A stretch of 64,000 nt of DNA from JBBROS01 sp965213845. Its GTDB lineage: Bacteria; Pseudomonadota; Alphaproteobacteria; Acetobacterales; Acetobacteraceae. The first letter of the stretch is position 1; each line of letters begins with the position of its first letter. Positions 9,085 through 17,304 of the stretch are shown piece after piece. The DNA lies in contig CBDCAI010000005.1 of assembly GCA_965213845.1 (NCBI GenBank), forward strand, positions 62,001 through 126,000. Reading direction: 5' to 3'. Under the pieces are notes generated by a model. The model saw only the letters and a list, made by a program, of their open reading frames with translations. It searched no databases and was not told the origin of the DNA. Position numbers and translations under genes: made by a program.

Positions 9085-10271
9085 CACAGGGCCCCTTCGG
9101 CACGGAGTTGCGCTATGGCGACGGCATCGAGGCCCAGGCGCTCGTGCAGCACGGCGTCGGTGTCGGCGCCCAGGCCGGGTGGGGTGCCGAGTTCGGGGGG
9201 CGGGCCGCCGGCTTCGCGCAAGGGCAGGCGGAGCGCGGGGAAGGGGCCGGTGGCGGTTTCGAAGGCGCCGACCATGCCGCGGGCGCGGATGTGCGGGTCG
9301 TCCAGGATGGTGCCGACGCCGTTCACCTCGCCGGCGGGGACGTCGGCGGCGCGGAGGGCTTCGGCGAGCGGGGCGCGGTCGCGGGCGGCGATCGCCTGGG
9401 TCATGGCCTGCATGACGCGGGTGCGGGCGGCGACGCGGCCGGCGTTGGTTCGCAGCGCCGGGTCGGCGGCGAGGCCCGGGAGGTCCAGCACGGTGCAGGT
9501 GGCGGCCCAGTGCTGGTCGCTGCCGCTGATGTGCAGCCAGTCGCCGCCCCGGCACTGGAAGGCGGCGGAGGGGACGCGGCCCGGGTGCTCCGTCCCGGTG
9601 CGGCCGGGTTCCTGGCCCAGGGCCCAGAGGCGGGCGGCGGCGATGGTGAGCAGGGCGACCTGGGTGTCGAGCATGGCGACGTCGATGTGGCTGCCACGGT
9701 TGGTGACGCCCCGGCCGGCGAGGCCTGCGAGCACGCCGATGGTGATCCAGAGCCCGGCGGTGAGGTCGGCGAAGGGCACGCCGACCTTGGCCGGCGGCCC
9801 GTCCGGGTGCCCGGTCAGCGCCATGACTCCGCTGAGCGCCTGGAAGATGGTGTCGTAGCCCTTGCGGTCGCGGTAGGGTCCGTCCTGGCCGAAGCCGGTG
9901 TTGCTGACATAGACGAGGCGTTCGTTGATGGCCGAGAGGGCGGCGTAGCCGAGGCCGAGCTTGTCCATGTCGCCGGGGAGGAAGTTCTCGACGACGACGT
10001 CGGATTGGGCGGCGAGGTCGCGGGCGATCTGCTGGGCGCGGGGTCTCTTGAGGTTAAGGGTGATGGAGCGCTTGCCGCGGTTGAAGGCGAAGAAGTAGGC
10101 GCTGTCGGTCGTGCCGGGCAGGATCGGCTCCCACTGGCGGCTTTCGTCGCCGGTGCGGGGGCGCTCGACCTTGATGACCTCCGCGCCGAGCTCGGCGAGG
10201 ATCTGGGTGGCCATGGGGGCGGCGAGGACGCGGGAGAAGTCCAGGACCTTGAGGCCTTTGAGGGGGGTCAA
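9084..10271 (-). CDS. CaiB/BaiF (class III) CoA-transferase
   Basis: Moves CoA between carboxylic acids through aspartyl intermediates. The product opens LTPLKGLKVLDFSRVLAAP and continues with AELGAEVIKVERP, NRGKRSITLNLKRP, DVVVENFLPGDMDKLGLGY and GFGQDGPYRDRKGYD; the Asp of VVVENF/NRGK-type context is conserved in the family. I chose TTG 10271 because the family starts just before the GLKVLD motif and GAAGG lies seven bases upstream; GTG 10331 is the alternative. It is the first gene after a 151-base gap in the operon. Confidence 0.88.
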   Translation of the reverse strand: MTPLKGLKVLDFSRVLAAPMATQILAELGAEVIKVERPRTGDESRQWEPILPGTTDSAYFFAFNRGKRSITLNLKRPRAQQIARDLAAQSDVVVENFLPGDMDKLGLGYAALSAINERLVYVSNTGFGQDGPYRDRKGYDTIFQALSGVMALTGHPDGPPAKVGVPFADLTAGLWITIGVLAGLAGRGVTNRGSHIDVAMLDTQVALLTIAAARLWALGQEPGRTGTEHPGRVPSAAFQCRGGDWLHISGSDQHWAATCTVLDLPGLAADPALRTNAGRVAARTRVMQAMTQAIAARDRAPLAEALRAADVPAGEVNGVGTILDDPHIRARGMVGAFETATGPFPALRLPLREAGGPPPELGTPPGLGADTDAVLHERLGLDAVAIAQLRAEGAL

Positions 10272-10319
10272 CGGTTGGCCTTCGCGGCGTTCAGGCCGTT
10301 GTCCTGGTGGCGACAAGGC

Positions 10320-10394
10320 AAGATGGACCACGGAGACACGATAGGCACGGAGGGTGCAGTCCTCTTCGTCTTCTTCGTGGCTTCGTGGTTCGGC
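10320..10394. repeat. Dispersed intergenic element with CACGGAG and CTTCGTGG blocks
   Basis: Inside the 151-base gap between two genes of the catabolic run lies a short element with two internally repetitive blocks: CACGGAGACACGATAGGCAC followed by GGAG, and on the other side CTTCGTCTTCTTCGTGG followed by CTTCGTGG. The blocks repeat with a period of about nine bases and are less GC-rich than the neighbours. From general knowledge, similar noncoding elements occur as dispersed intergenic copies in many unrelated bacteria. There is only one copy in this window, so repeat status here is inference. Confidence 0.45.
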
Positions 10395-10422
10395 TTTTGG
10401 TTTTTCCCTGGCGGGGTCTTGG

Positions 10423-11145
10423 TCATGGGTTGGTTCGGAAGGCGCGCATGAGGGCGTTGACGTCGCGGCCGGCGGCCATGGCGGCGTCGTAGGGCAGGTC
10501 GGCGACGCGGTGGAAGAGGGATTTGGTGGCGGCCATGGCGGCGGGGTGGGCGGCGGCCCAGGTGGTCGCGATGTGGAGCGCGGTGTCCAGCAGGGCGTCG
10601 GGCGTAGTGACGCGGTTGGCGAGGCCGAGGGCGTGGACCTCGCCGGCGCCCAGGATGCGGCCGAGGCTGATCAGCTCGAAGGCGGTCTTGCGGCCGAGCT
10701 GGCGTTGCAGGCTGGTCATGACGATGGCGGGCACGACGGAGTGCTTCATCTCGGGGTAGCCGAACCTCAGGCCCTGGGCGACGACCATCATGTCGCAGCC
10801 GATCGCGAGGCCTGCGCCGCCGCCCATGGCGGCGCCCTGCACGGCGGAGACGATGGGCTTGGTCATCTGCTGCAGGAGCATCTGGGTGCGGGTGGTCAGC
10901 GCCGCGCGGTCCAGCACGGCCTGTTGGTGGGCGGGGGTCAGGTCCTTGAACTCGGCCAGGTCCGCGCCGGCGCAGAAGCCGCGGCCGCGGCCGGCCAGCA
11001 CGAGGGCGCGGACGGCCGGGTCGGCGTCGGCGGCGCGCAGCCCGTCGTGCAAGGCGCGGGTCAGCGCGGTGTCGAGCGCGTTCAGCTTCTCCGGACGGTT
11101 CATCCACAGGATGCGGACGGCGCCGCGGTCCTCGGTTTCAAGCAT
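10423..11145 (-). CDS. Enoyl-CoA hydratase/isomerase family protein (second copy)
   Basis: 240 residues, crotonase fold. It starts MLETEDRGAVRILWMNRPEKLNALD and shows FCAGADLAEFKD and AVQGAAMGGGAGLAIGCDM for the oxyanion hole, then FGYPEMKHSVVPAIV. The glutamate of YPEMK sits where the second catalytic acid of hydratases is expected. Start ATG 11145 overlaps the end of the HMG-CoA-lyase-like gene by eight bases. It is the last gene of the very tightly packed fumarase-hydrolase-lyase-hydratase group. Its exact acyl-CoA substrate is unknown. Confidence 0.87.
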   Translation of the reverse strand: MLETEDRGAVRILWMNRPEKLNALDTALTRALHDGLRAADADPAVRALVLAGRGRGFCAGADLAEFKDLTPAHQQAVLDRAALTTRTQMLLQQMTKPIVSAVQGAAMGGGAGLAIGCDMMVVAQGLRFGYPEMKHSVVPAIVMTSLQRQLGRKTAFELISLGRILGAGEVHALGLANRVTTPDALLDTALHIATTWAAAHPAAMAATKSLFHRVADLPYDAAMAAGRDVNALMRAFRTNP

Positions 11146-12088
11146 GGGCGGGTTCCATCTCAGGTGCGGCCTCGAAACCAAGGCCGGCGCGGGCGACCAG
11201 GCTGTGCAGCTGGCGGCCAAGGCTGCGTTCACAAAGGCGGGAGGCTTCCATCATGCGGTCGAGGTCGATGCCGGTGGGCACGCCGCAGGCTTCCAGCAGG
11301 CGCACCAGGTCTTCGGTCGCGACATTCCCGGTCTGGCCTTCGCCGTATTGGATGCGGGCCGGGTGGCCGCCGACGCCCCCGAACGACGTGTCGAAGTGGC
11401 GGCACCCGGCATCGAGCGCGGCGATGCAGTTTGCGATGCCGGTGCCGCGGGTGTTGTGGAGGTGCGCGACGAAGGCGGTGGCGGGGTGGGCGGCGATCAG
11501 CCGGGCGAACAGGGCGCGGATGGCTGGCGGGGTGGCGAGGCCCGTGGTGTCGCCCAGCGCGACCAGCTCCACACCGAGCGCTGCGAAGCGGGCGGCGTCC
11601 TCGGCCACGCAGCCGGGGTCCACGGCGCCCTCGATGGGGCAGCCGAACGCGACGGAGATGACGCCCACCAGGCGCGCGCGGCCGCGTGCGGCGGCGGCCA
11701 TGGCGTCCACCCGGGCCCATTGTTCGGCGCGGGTGGTGCGAAGGTTGCGTTCGGTGTGGCCCTCGGTCGCCGAGACCAGCAGGCTCAGCTCGTTGGCGCC
11801 GTGCCCGGCCTCGAGGTCCTTCAGGGCGCGCTCGACGGCGCGCAGGTTGGGGCAGGTGGCCTTGTAGTGGACGCCGGGGGCGCGGGCGATGCCGGCCAGG
11901 ACGTCGGTGGCGTCGCGGAAGGCGGGGACCTGGGCCGGGTGGCTGTAGCTGGTGGCCTCGATGCGGGGGAAGCCGGCGTGGGTGAAGGCGTCGATCAGGG
12001 CGATCTTGTCGGCGGTTGCGACGAAGCCGGGCTCGTGCTGCAGGCCGTCGCGGGCGAAGCATTCGCACAGGGTGACGGCGTCGGTCAT
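11138..12088 (-). CDS. HMG-CoA lyase-like protein (HMGL/DRE-TIM metallolyase family)
   Basis: 316 residues. The DRE-TIM barrel is clear: ECFARDGLQHEP (metal and substrate Arg-Asp), IEATSYSHPAQVPAFRD, VAHLHNTRGTGIANC with the metal histidines, and FGGVGGHPARIQYGEGQTGN. In true HMG-CoA lyases the last loop carries a catalytic cysteine (GGCPY/F); here that position is histidine (GGHPA). The enzyme may therefore cleave a different acyl-CoA, such as a citramalyl-CoA-like compound, or use altered chemistry. Its start forms ATGA with the stop of the alpha/beta hydrolase gene. Confidence 0.8.
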   Translation of the reverse strand: MTDAVTLCECFARDGLQHEPGFVATADKIALIDAFTHAGFPRIEATSYSHPAQVPAFRDATDVLAGIARAPGVHYKATCPNLRAVERALKDLEAGHGANELSLLVSATEGHTERNLRTTRAEQWARVDAMAAAARGRARLVGVISVAFGCPIEGAVDPGCVAEDAARFAALGVELVALGDTTGLATPPAIRALFARLIAAHPATAFVAHLHNTRGTGIANCIAALDAGCRHFDTSFGGVGGHPARIQYGEGQTGNVATEDLVRLLEACGVPTGIDLDRMMEASRLCERSLGRQLHSLVARAGLGFEAAPEMEPAHA

Positions 12089-12873
12089 GCGAGGAAGGTC
12101 TCGAGCGCCGCGTTGAAGGCCTGCGGTTGCTCGATGCCCGGCAGGTGGCCTGCGCCTGGGATCTCGACGTAGCGCGCGCCGGGGATCGCGGCCTGGATGG
12201 TCCGCATGGTCTGGGGCATGACGCCGTCCTGCGCGCCGGCGATGAGCAGGGTGGGCTGGCCGATGGCGCCGAGGCCTGCCGTGAGGTCGTAGTCCTGCAG
12301 GGCGCGGATGCAGGCCTCGAGCCCGGCCAGGGGGGTGGATGCCACCATGGCCTGGGCTGTTGCGACGGCGGGGGCGGCGGCGGCGCGGGAGGCCGGGGTG
12401 AACCAGCGGGGGATGGTGAGGTCGGCGAAGGCCGGCATGCCCTGGTCGGTGGCGACGGCCAGGCGCTCGGACCAGCCGGCGGCACCGCCCGGGGGCGTCG
12501 CGGCGTTGCCGTCGGCGGCGACCAGGCGGGCGATGGGGCTGCCGACGCGGGGGGCGAGGCAGAGGCCGGTGGCGGCGCCGAGGGAGACGCCGACGAAGAC
12601 GGCGTCCGCCACGCCGAAATGGGCCATGATGGCCTGGGCGTCGTCGGCGAGCTGCGGGAGCGAGGCGGGGGCGGTCGGGACGGTGGTGCCGCCGTGGCCG
12701 CGCTGGTCGTAGCGCAGCGTGCGCCAGCGGCCGGCGAAGGCTGCGACCTGGGGGTTCCAGAGCGTGAGGTTGGTGGCCAGGGAGTTGCTGAACACCATCC
12801 AGGGTGCGCCCTCGGGGCCGTCGACGCGGCAGAGGAAGTCGAGGTGGTCGTGGCGGACGATGTGGTCGGTCAT
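12085..12873 (-). CDS. Alpha/beta hydrolase, 3-oxoadipate enol-lactonase-like
   Basis: 262 residues with an alpha/beta-hydrolase fold. The oxyanion region is FSNSLATNLTLWNPQ, the nucleophile elbow is VGVSLGAATG (Ser about residue 95), TLLIAGAQDGVMP gives the acid and AGHLPGIEQP the histidine. The FSNSLG...LWdpQ opening resembles PcaD lactonases, but no other protocatechuate genes are nearby, so a lactone or thioester hydrolase of the local CoA pathway is more likely. Both ends overlap neighbours as ATGA. Confidence 0.8.
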   Translation of the reverse strand: MTDHIVRHDHLDFLCRVDGPEGAPWMVFSNSLATNLTLWNPQVAAFAGRWRTLRYDQRGHGGTTVPTAPASLPQLADDAQAIMAHFGVADAVFVGVSLGAATGLCLAPRVGSPIARLVAADGNAATPPGGAAGWSERLAVATDQGMPAFADLTIPRWFTPASRAAAAPAVATAQAMVASTPLAGLEACIRALQDYDLTAGLGAIGQPTLLIAGAQDGVMPQTMRTIQAAIPGARYVEIPGAGHLPGIEQPQAFNAALETFLA

Positions 12874-13499
12874 GGCACGGTCTGGTCCCGATCGGTCCGG
12901 AGGGCGGCGAGGATGGCGGGCAGGCGGGCCGCGGCCTCGTCGTGCAGCGTGTCATAGAGGCTGTTCCCGTGGGCATCGATGCCGACGGTGAGGGGCCCGA
13001 GCGCCTCGACGCGGAGGGTCACGAGGCGGAAATGCGGGATGAGGTCCGTCCAGTGGACCGAGATGACCGAGCGGATGGCGTCCGACAGGAGGGGGCAGCC
13101 GCCGCCGAGGAACGACAGGTAGACGCAGCCCTGTTCCTGCATGGCGGTGGCGCAGGCGCGGTCGAGCCCGCCCTTGCCGCCGACGGCGCGGAGGCCGAGG
13201 CGACGGATGAAGCCGGGCATGAAGGCGTTGAAGCGGGTGGAGGTGGTGGGGTTCATGTAGAGGACGTCGAAGCCCTGCGGCCCGTCCTCGGAGTAGCTGC
13301 CGAGGTGGAACAGTGCGCCGCCCTGCAGGTCGACGGGCAGCGGGGTCCCGGCATCGAGGTATTCCTGGATGCGTTGGTGCGTGGGCAGGCCGGCGGTGAT
13401 GGTGAGTGCGCCGTCGAGCACGACCATGTCGCCGGCGCGCAGGCTGCGGACGGCTGCCTCGGACAGGGGCAGCGACAGGCGGTGGGTGGTGACGGTCAT
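12870..13499 (-). CDS. Class I fumarate hydratase / tartrate dehydratase, beta subunit
   Basis: 209 residues, the size of the separate C-terminal subunit of two-subunit class I hydro-lyases. It contains RSLRAGDMVVLDGALTITAGLPTHQRI, GPTT-like segment MNPTTSTRFNAFMPGFI and GGKGGLD near residue 120, then FLGGGCPLLSDAI. It must act with the alpha subunit encoded just upstream (ATGA overlap). Known members act on fumarate, tartrate or mesaconate; the neighbourhood of CoA-transferases and lyases makes mesaconate/citramalate attractive, by inference only. Confidence 0.88.
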   Translation of the reverse strand: MTVTTHRLSLPLSEAAVRSLRAGDMVVLDGALTITAGLPTHQRIQEYLDAGTPLPVDLQGGALFHLGSYSEDGPQGFDVLYMNPTTSTRFNAFMPGFIRRLGLRAVGGKGGLDRACATAMQEQGCVYLSFLGGGCPLLSDAIRSVISVHWTDLIPHFRLVTLRVEALGPLTVGIDAHGNSLYDTLHDEAAARLPAILAALRTDRDQTVP

Positions 13500-14365
13500 T
13501 CCAGGCGCTCCGTCGTGCCGTCGTTGTGCAGGCGGGCGCGGGTGCGGCGGTTGATCCAGCAGTTGAAGCAGACGGCGACGGGCGTGAAGCCGTGGCCGGC
13601 GGAGAAGGCGACGTGGACGCCGAGCGCCGTGGTGTCGCCGCCGGTGCCCATGGGGCCGAACCCGGTCTTGTTGACGGCGCGGAGGAGCCGATCCTCCATG
13701 GCGGCCAGGATCGGCTCCGGGTTGGTCTGGCCGAAGGGGCGGAGCGCGGCCTGCTTGGCGATCTTGGCGCAGTGGTCGAAGCTGCCGCCGATGCCGACGC
13801 CGATGACCACGGGCGGGCAGTGCTGCGACCCGGCCTTCATCACGCAGTCCATGACGTAGGCCTCGATCGTGTCGAGGCTGGGGGCGGTGAAGATCTCGAG
13901 CGCGGCCCAGCGGCCGGAGCCGAGCGCCTTGGGGGAGCAGGTGACGTCGATGGTGTCGGAGCCGCTGACGAGGTCCCAGGTGACGATGGGCATGTCCTTG
14001 CCGGCATAGCCGCGCTCGTTGGTCAGCGGGTTGGCGACGTGCTTGAGCAAGGGCGGGCGGATGGTCCGGACGAGGTCGGCGAACCCGTCGCGGATGGCCT
14101 GCTTCAGGTCGCCGTCCATGCGGGCGCCGGTGCCGATCTCGACGACGTAGGTGGGGACGCCGGAGTCGGAGCAGACGAAGCGGTCTTCGGTCTCGGCCTT
14201 CTCGGCGCTGCGGAGCATGATCTCGAGCGTGCGGCGGGCGAGGGCGTTCGTTTCCGTCCCCATGGCCCGGCGCAGCGCAGCCAGCGTGTCGTCCGGCACC
14301 TTCTTCAGCGCGGCCTCGTACAGCGACGCGGAGGCGGTCTTCATCTGCTCGTAGGTGACGCCCAT
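13496..14365 (-). CDS. Class I fumarate hydratase / tartrate dehydratase, alpha subunit
   Basis: 289 residues carrying the 4Fe-4S site. Three candidate cluster cysteines are seen in FVCSDSGVPTY, GSQHCPPVVIGVGIGG and SFDHCAKIA, the pattern of oxygen-sensitive class I hydro-lyases. KTGFGPMGTGGDTTALGV and VAVCFNCWINRRTRA close the protein. Start ATG 14365 fits the family start (TYEQMK follows at once); a GTG at 14386 is an alternative. It is the first gene of the left-going operon and diverges from the hydroxyacid dehydrogenase across 94 bases, which should hold both promoters. Confidence 0.88.
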   Translation of the reverse strand: MGVTYEQMKTASASLYEAALKKVPDDTLAALRRAMGTETNALARRTLEIMLRSAEKAETEDRFVCSDSGVPTYVVEIGTGARMDGDLKQAIRDGFADLVRTIRPPLLKHVANPLTNERGYAGKDMPIVTWDLVSGSDTIDVTCSPKALGSGRWAALEIFTAPSLDTIEAYVMDCVMKAGSQHCPPVVIGVGIGGSFDHCAKIAKQAALRPFGQTNPEPILAAMEDRLLRAVNKTGFGPMGTGGDTTALGVHVAFSAGHGFTPVAVCFNCWINRRTRARLHNDGTTERLE

Positions 14366-14459
14366 CGCCTCCGTCCCGAAAGGCACATGAACTGGCCTTT
14401 TGCTTGATGGAGCACCATAGTCCGGCGCAAGAAGACCGGCAATGCGGGGGGAGACAACG

Positions 14460-15350
14460 ATGGACGTGGTGGTTTTGGGGGCGATCCCGCCGGAGCTGCG
14501 GGCGGCGCTGTCGGCGCGATTCACGCTGATCGAGGATGGGGGTGCGGCGGGCGTGGCGGATGTGACGGCGGTTCGTGCGGCGGTGACGACGAGCATGGTG
14601 GGGGCGGATGCGGCGACGATGGCGCGGCTGCCGGGGCTGCGGCTGATCGCCTGCAACGGGGTGGGGCTGGACCGGATCGACATGGACGCGGCGGCGCGGC
14701 GCGGGATCGTGGTGCGGCACACGCCGGATGCGGTGCGGACGGACACGGCGGATGCGGCGGTCGCTCTGCTGTTTGCCGTGGTGCGGCGGGTGGCGGAGGC
14801 GGACCGGTTCGTGCGGGCGGGGCGCTGGGGCCCGGAGCGGCTTTCGCCGTCGCGGCGGGTGAGCGGGATGAAGGCGGGCATCGTGGGGCTGGGCGCGATC
14901 GGGACGCTGATCGCCACGCGGCTGACCGGGCTGGGGCTGCAGGTGGCCTATACGGGGCCGCGGGCGCGGCCCGGGGGCTGGGCGTTCATGCCGACGCTGA
15001 ACGGTCTGTCGGACTGGGCGGACGTTCTCGTGCTGTCCTGCCCCGGGGGGGCGGCGACGCGGGGGCTGGTCGATGCCGGCGTGCTGCGGCAGCTGGGCCC
15101 GGATGGGTACCTGGTGAACGTGTCCCGCGGGTCCGTGGTGGACGAGGCGGCGTTGCTGGATGCGCTGGAGACGGGCGGGATCGCGGGGGCCGGGCTCGAT
15201 GTGTTCGCGCGGGAGCCCGGGCTCGATGCGCGGTTCCTGGCGCGGGAGAACGTGGTGCTGCAGCCGCATTATGCGGCGGTCACGCGGGAGGCGCGGGCCG
15301 AGATGGCAGCGACGCTGGTGCAGGCGCTCGGCGAGCTCGACGAACGCTAG
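14460..15350 (+). CDS. D-2-hydroxyacid dehydrogenase (NAD(P)-dependent)
   Basis: 296 residues. NAD-binding Rossmann motif is GIVGLGAIGTLIATRL (about residue 140); catalytic Arg and Glu lie in NVSRGSVVDEAALLDAL and LDVFAREPG, and the His in LQPHYAAVT. The start is ATG 14460, preceded by GGGGAG with a six-base spacer; the ATG at 14442 is part of that ribosome binding region. It could reduce glyoxylate, hydroxypyruvate or another 2-ketoacid. Divergence from the fumarase operon suggests a role with the organic acids handled there, by inference. Confidence 0.88.
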   Translation: MDVVVLGAIPPELRAALSARFTLIEDGGAAGVADVTAVRAAVTTSMVGADAATMARLPGLRLIACNGVGLDRIDMDAAARRGIVVRHTPDAVRTDTADAAVALLFAVVRRVAEADRFVRAGRWGPERLSPSRRVSGMKAGIVGLGAIGTLIATRLTGLGLQVAYTGPRARPGGWAFMPTLNGLSDWADVLVLSCPGGAATRGLVDAGVLRQLGPDGYLVNVSRGSVVDEAALLDALETGGIAGAGLDVFAREPGLDARFLARENVVLQPHYAAVTREARAEMAATLVQALGELDER

Positions 15351-15479
15351 CAGGCTGCTGAAAACTCTGCCACCAACAAGGGCTGTTGACGAAAGGTCCA
15401 GAGGGTGATCGGCGTGTAATCGGACAATGTTTATAGCTTGTCCTGTCTTCGGGTTGGCGTGTGATGGTGTAACGGCGTG

Positions 15480-15504
15480 CATCCCCGGTACGAGCCCGGG
15501 GATG
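15480..15504. repeat. Palindromic intergenic repeat, copy 1 (CATCCCCGG hairpin)
   Basis: Inverted repeat CATCCCCGG-tacgagc-CCGGGGATG in the 212-base convergent gap between the hydroxyacid dehydrogenase and the formate/nitrite channel genes. A closely similar palindrome lies at 22740-22764. Both are followed by ACG and both are preceded by TGC and a somewhat AT-richer stretch. It may act as a bidirectional terminator or be a REP-type repeat. The rest of the gap holds no gene. Confidence 0.7.
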
Positions 15505-15562
15505 ACGACTTCAAGGGTGTTTCCCCTAAATTTAGGAGTTCTTCAGCGCTCTTCTTCTCGTG

Positions 15563-16408
15563 CTATGCGAGGGAGCCCTCGGCGTGGGTGGTGGCGCTGG
15601 CGGGGATGCGCTGGGGGCCGGTGCGCATGTGGGTGGCATAGAGGGTGAGGCCGGTGAAGGCGAGGCCGCCGAGCAGGTTGCCGACGACGGTCGGGATCTC
15701 GTTCCAGATGATGTAATCGGCAATGGAGAACTTGCCGCCCATGATGAGGCCGGACGGGAACAGGAACATGTTCACGACCGAATGCTCGAACGTCATGGCG
15801 AAGAACACCATGATGGGCATCCACATCGCGATGACCTTGCCGCTGACGGTGGTGGAGATCATGGCGCCGACGACGCCGGTGGACACCATCCAATTGCACA
15901 GCACGCCGCGGATGAAGAGGGTGAGCATCCCGGCCGCGCCGTAGTGCTTGTAGCCGATGGTGCGGGTCTCGCCGATGCCGGCGATGACCTTGCCGACGGC
16001 ATTGGGTTCGGTCTGGAAGCCGAAGGTGAAGACGATCGACATCATGAGGGCGACGGTGAGGGCGCCGAGGAAGTTGCCGGCGAAGACGATGGCCCAGTTC
16101 TTCAGCACGCCACCGAGGGTGACGCCGGGGCGGCGGTCGATGAGGGCGAGCGGGGTGAGCACGAAAACGCCGGTCAGCAGGTCGAATCCGAGGAGGTAGA
16201 GCATGCAGAAGCCGACGGGGAACAGCATGGCGCCGATGATCGGGTAGCCGGTCTGCTGGGTGACGGTGACGGCGAAGACGGCGGCGAGGGCGAGGATCGC
16301 GCCGGCCATGAAGGCGCGGATCAGGGCGTCGCGGGGGGCCATGAGCACCTTAGATTGGCCTGCGTCGACCATCTTGACCACGAATTCGGCTGGCGAGACA
16401 TAGGACAT
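15563..16408 (-). CDS. Formate/nitrite transporter family channel
   Basis: 281 residues with about six hydrophobic segments, typical of pentameric FocA/NirC inner-membrane channels. It starts MSYVSPAEFVVKMVDAGQSK, and has GAILALAAVFAVTVTQQTG, PVGFCMLYLLGFDLLTG, NWAIVFAGNFLGAL and the central FEHSVVNMFLFPSGL motif with the conserved channel histidine, then GNLLGGLAF. Whether formate or nitrite is carried cannot be told; no formate dehydrogenase or nitrite reductase gene is adjacent. ATG 16408 was chosen over longer frames because it begins the family homology. Confidence 0.92.
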   Translation of the reverse strand: MSYVSPAEFVVKMVDAGQSKVLMAPRDALIRAFMAGAILALAAVFAVTVTQQTGYPIIGAMLFPVGFCMLYLLGFDLLTGVFVLTPLALIDRRPGVTLGGVLKNWAIVFAGNFLGALTVALMMSIVFTFGFQTEPNAVGKVIAGIGETRTIGYKHYGAAGMLTLFIRGVLCNWMVSTGVVGAMISTTVSGKVIAMWMPIMVFFAMTFEHSVVNMFLFPSGLIMGGKFSIADYIIWNEIPTVVGNLLGGLAFTGLTLYATHMRTGPQRIPASATTHAEGSLA

Positions 16409-16551
16409 GGGTGGGATCCCTCGTGTTGCTGTGGTGCGTGCGGCGGGCCGATCGGGCTCCTGCCGCCTTGCTCCGCCCCTCGGCGTCGTTGCCGAAGGGC
16501 GGTTCTGGGCAGAAGGGCAAGCACACGCCGTGCCAGAGCACGAGGGGACGG

Positions 16552-17250
16552 TCAGCGGGCTTCGTCGACGGCCGCCCAACCGAATTGCAGGAGGGGGAGG
16601 CCTTCGGCAGCGAGGTCGACGATTGCGCCGACCAGGGCCGGGGTGCAGGCCAGTGCGTCGGGGACCGGGCGGCGCAGCAGGAGAGACTTGAGCTTGAGCA
16701 CCGGGGCGAGGGGGGAGGCTGCCATGTCCTCGAAGCCACGGGGCATGCGGGCGAGGGTTTCGAGCGGCTCGAGGGCGAGGCCGGCTGCCTGCAACCTGGC
16801 CTGCATGGCCAGGAAGCGGTCGGGGTGGACGCGGATGAACTCGCGGATCGCGCCGAGCACCTCGGGGTGCGGCATGTAGAAGGCGACGGCGGCAAAGCAT
16901 GCGCCGGGGGCCAGGTGGAAGTAGAGGATGCCGGCACCGTCCTTGCCGGAGCCCTGGCGATACCAGACGAGCCCGGCATTGGTCTTGTAGGGGCGCTTGT
17001 CCTTGCTGAAGCGGACGTCGCGGTGAATGCGGAAGCCACTTCGCTTCGGGTCGCCCTCGAGCGGGAGGTCGCGGGCGCGGAGCGCGTCGGCGACGGCGGT
17101 GACGAGGGCGGATGCGGGGGTCTTCACCGCGGTTTCGTAGAGAGTCCGGTTCGCCTCGAACCAGGGTTTCTCGTTATGGGCGCCGAGGTCGTGGAGGAAG
17201 GCGAGGGCGGATGGGGGGAAGCCGGAGAACGCTTGTGCCGGCTTCTTCAA
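16552..17250 (-). CDS. DUF2461 family protein
   Basis: 232 residues matching the TIGR02453/DUF2461 family of unknown function. The recognisable parts are FLHDLGAHNEKPWFEANR near the N-terminus and RIHRDVRFSKDKRPYKTN with the following WYRQGSGKDGAGILYFHLAPG. No signal peptide or membrane helix is visible, so a cytoplasmic protein is expected. It lies 54 bases downstream of the glutaredoxin gene on the same strand and may be cotranscribed with grxD and bolA. I would not assign a reaction. Confidence 0.85.
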   Translation of the reverse strand: MKKPAQAFSGFPPSALAFLHDLGAHNEKPWFEANRTLYETAVKTPASALVTAVADALRARDLPLEGDPKRSGFRIHRDVRFSKDKRPYKTNAGLVWYRQGSGKDGAGILYFHLAPGACFAAVAFYMPHPEVLGAIREFIRVHPDRFLAMQARLQAAGLALEPLETLARMPRGFEDMAASPLAPVLKLKSLLLRRPVPDALACTPALVGAIVDLAAEGLPLLQFGWAAVDEAR

Positions 17251-17304
17251 GCGAGCGTTCTCCTGCGGCCCCTCATCCGACGCACGACGCCGAAGGGGAG
17301 TCGG

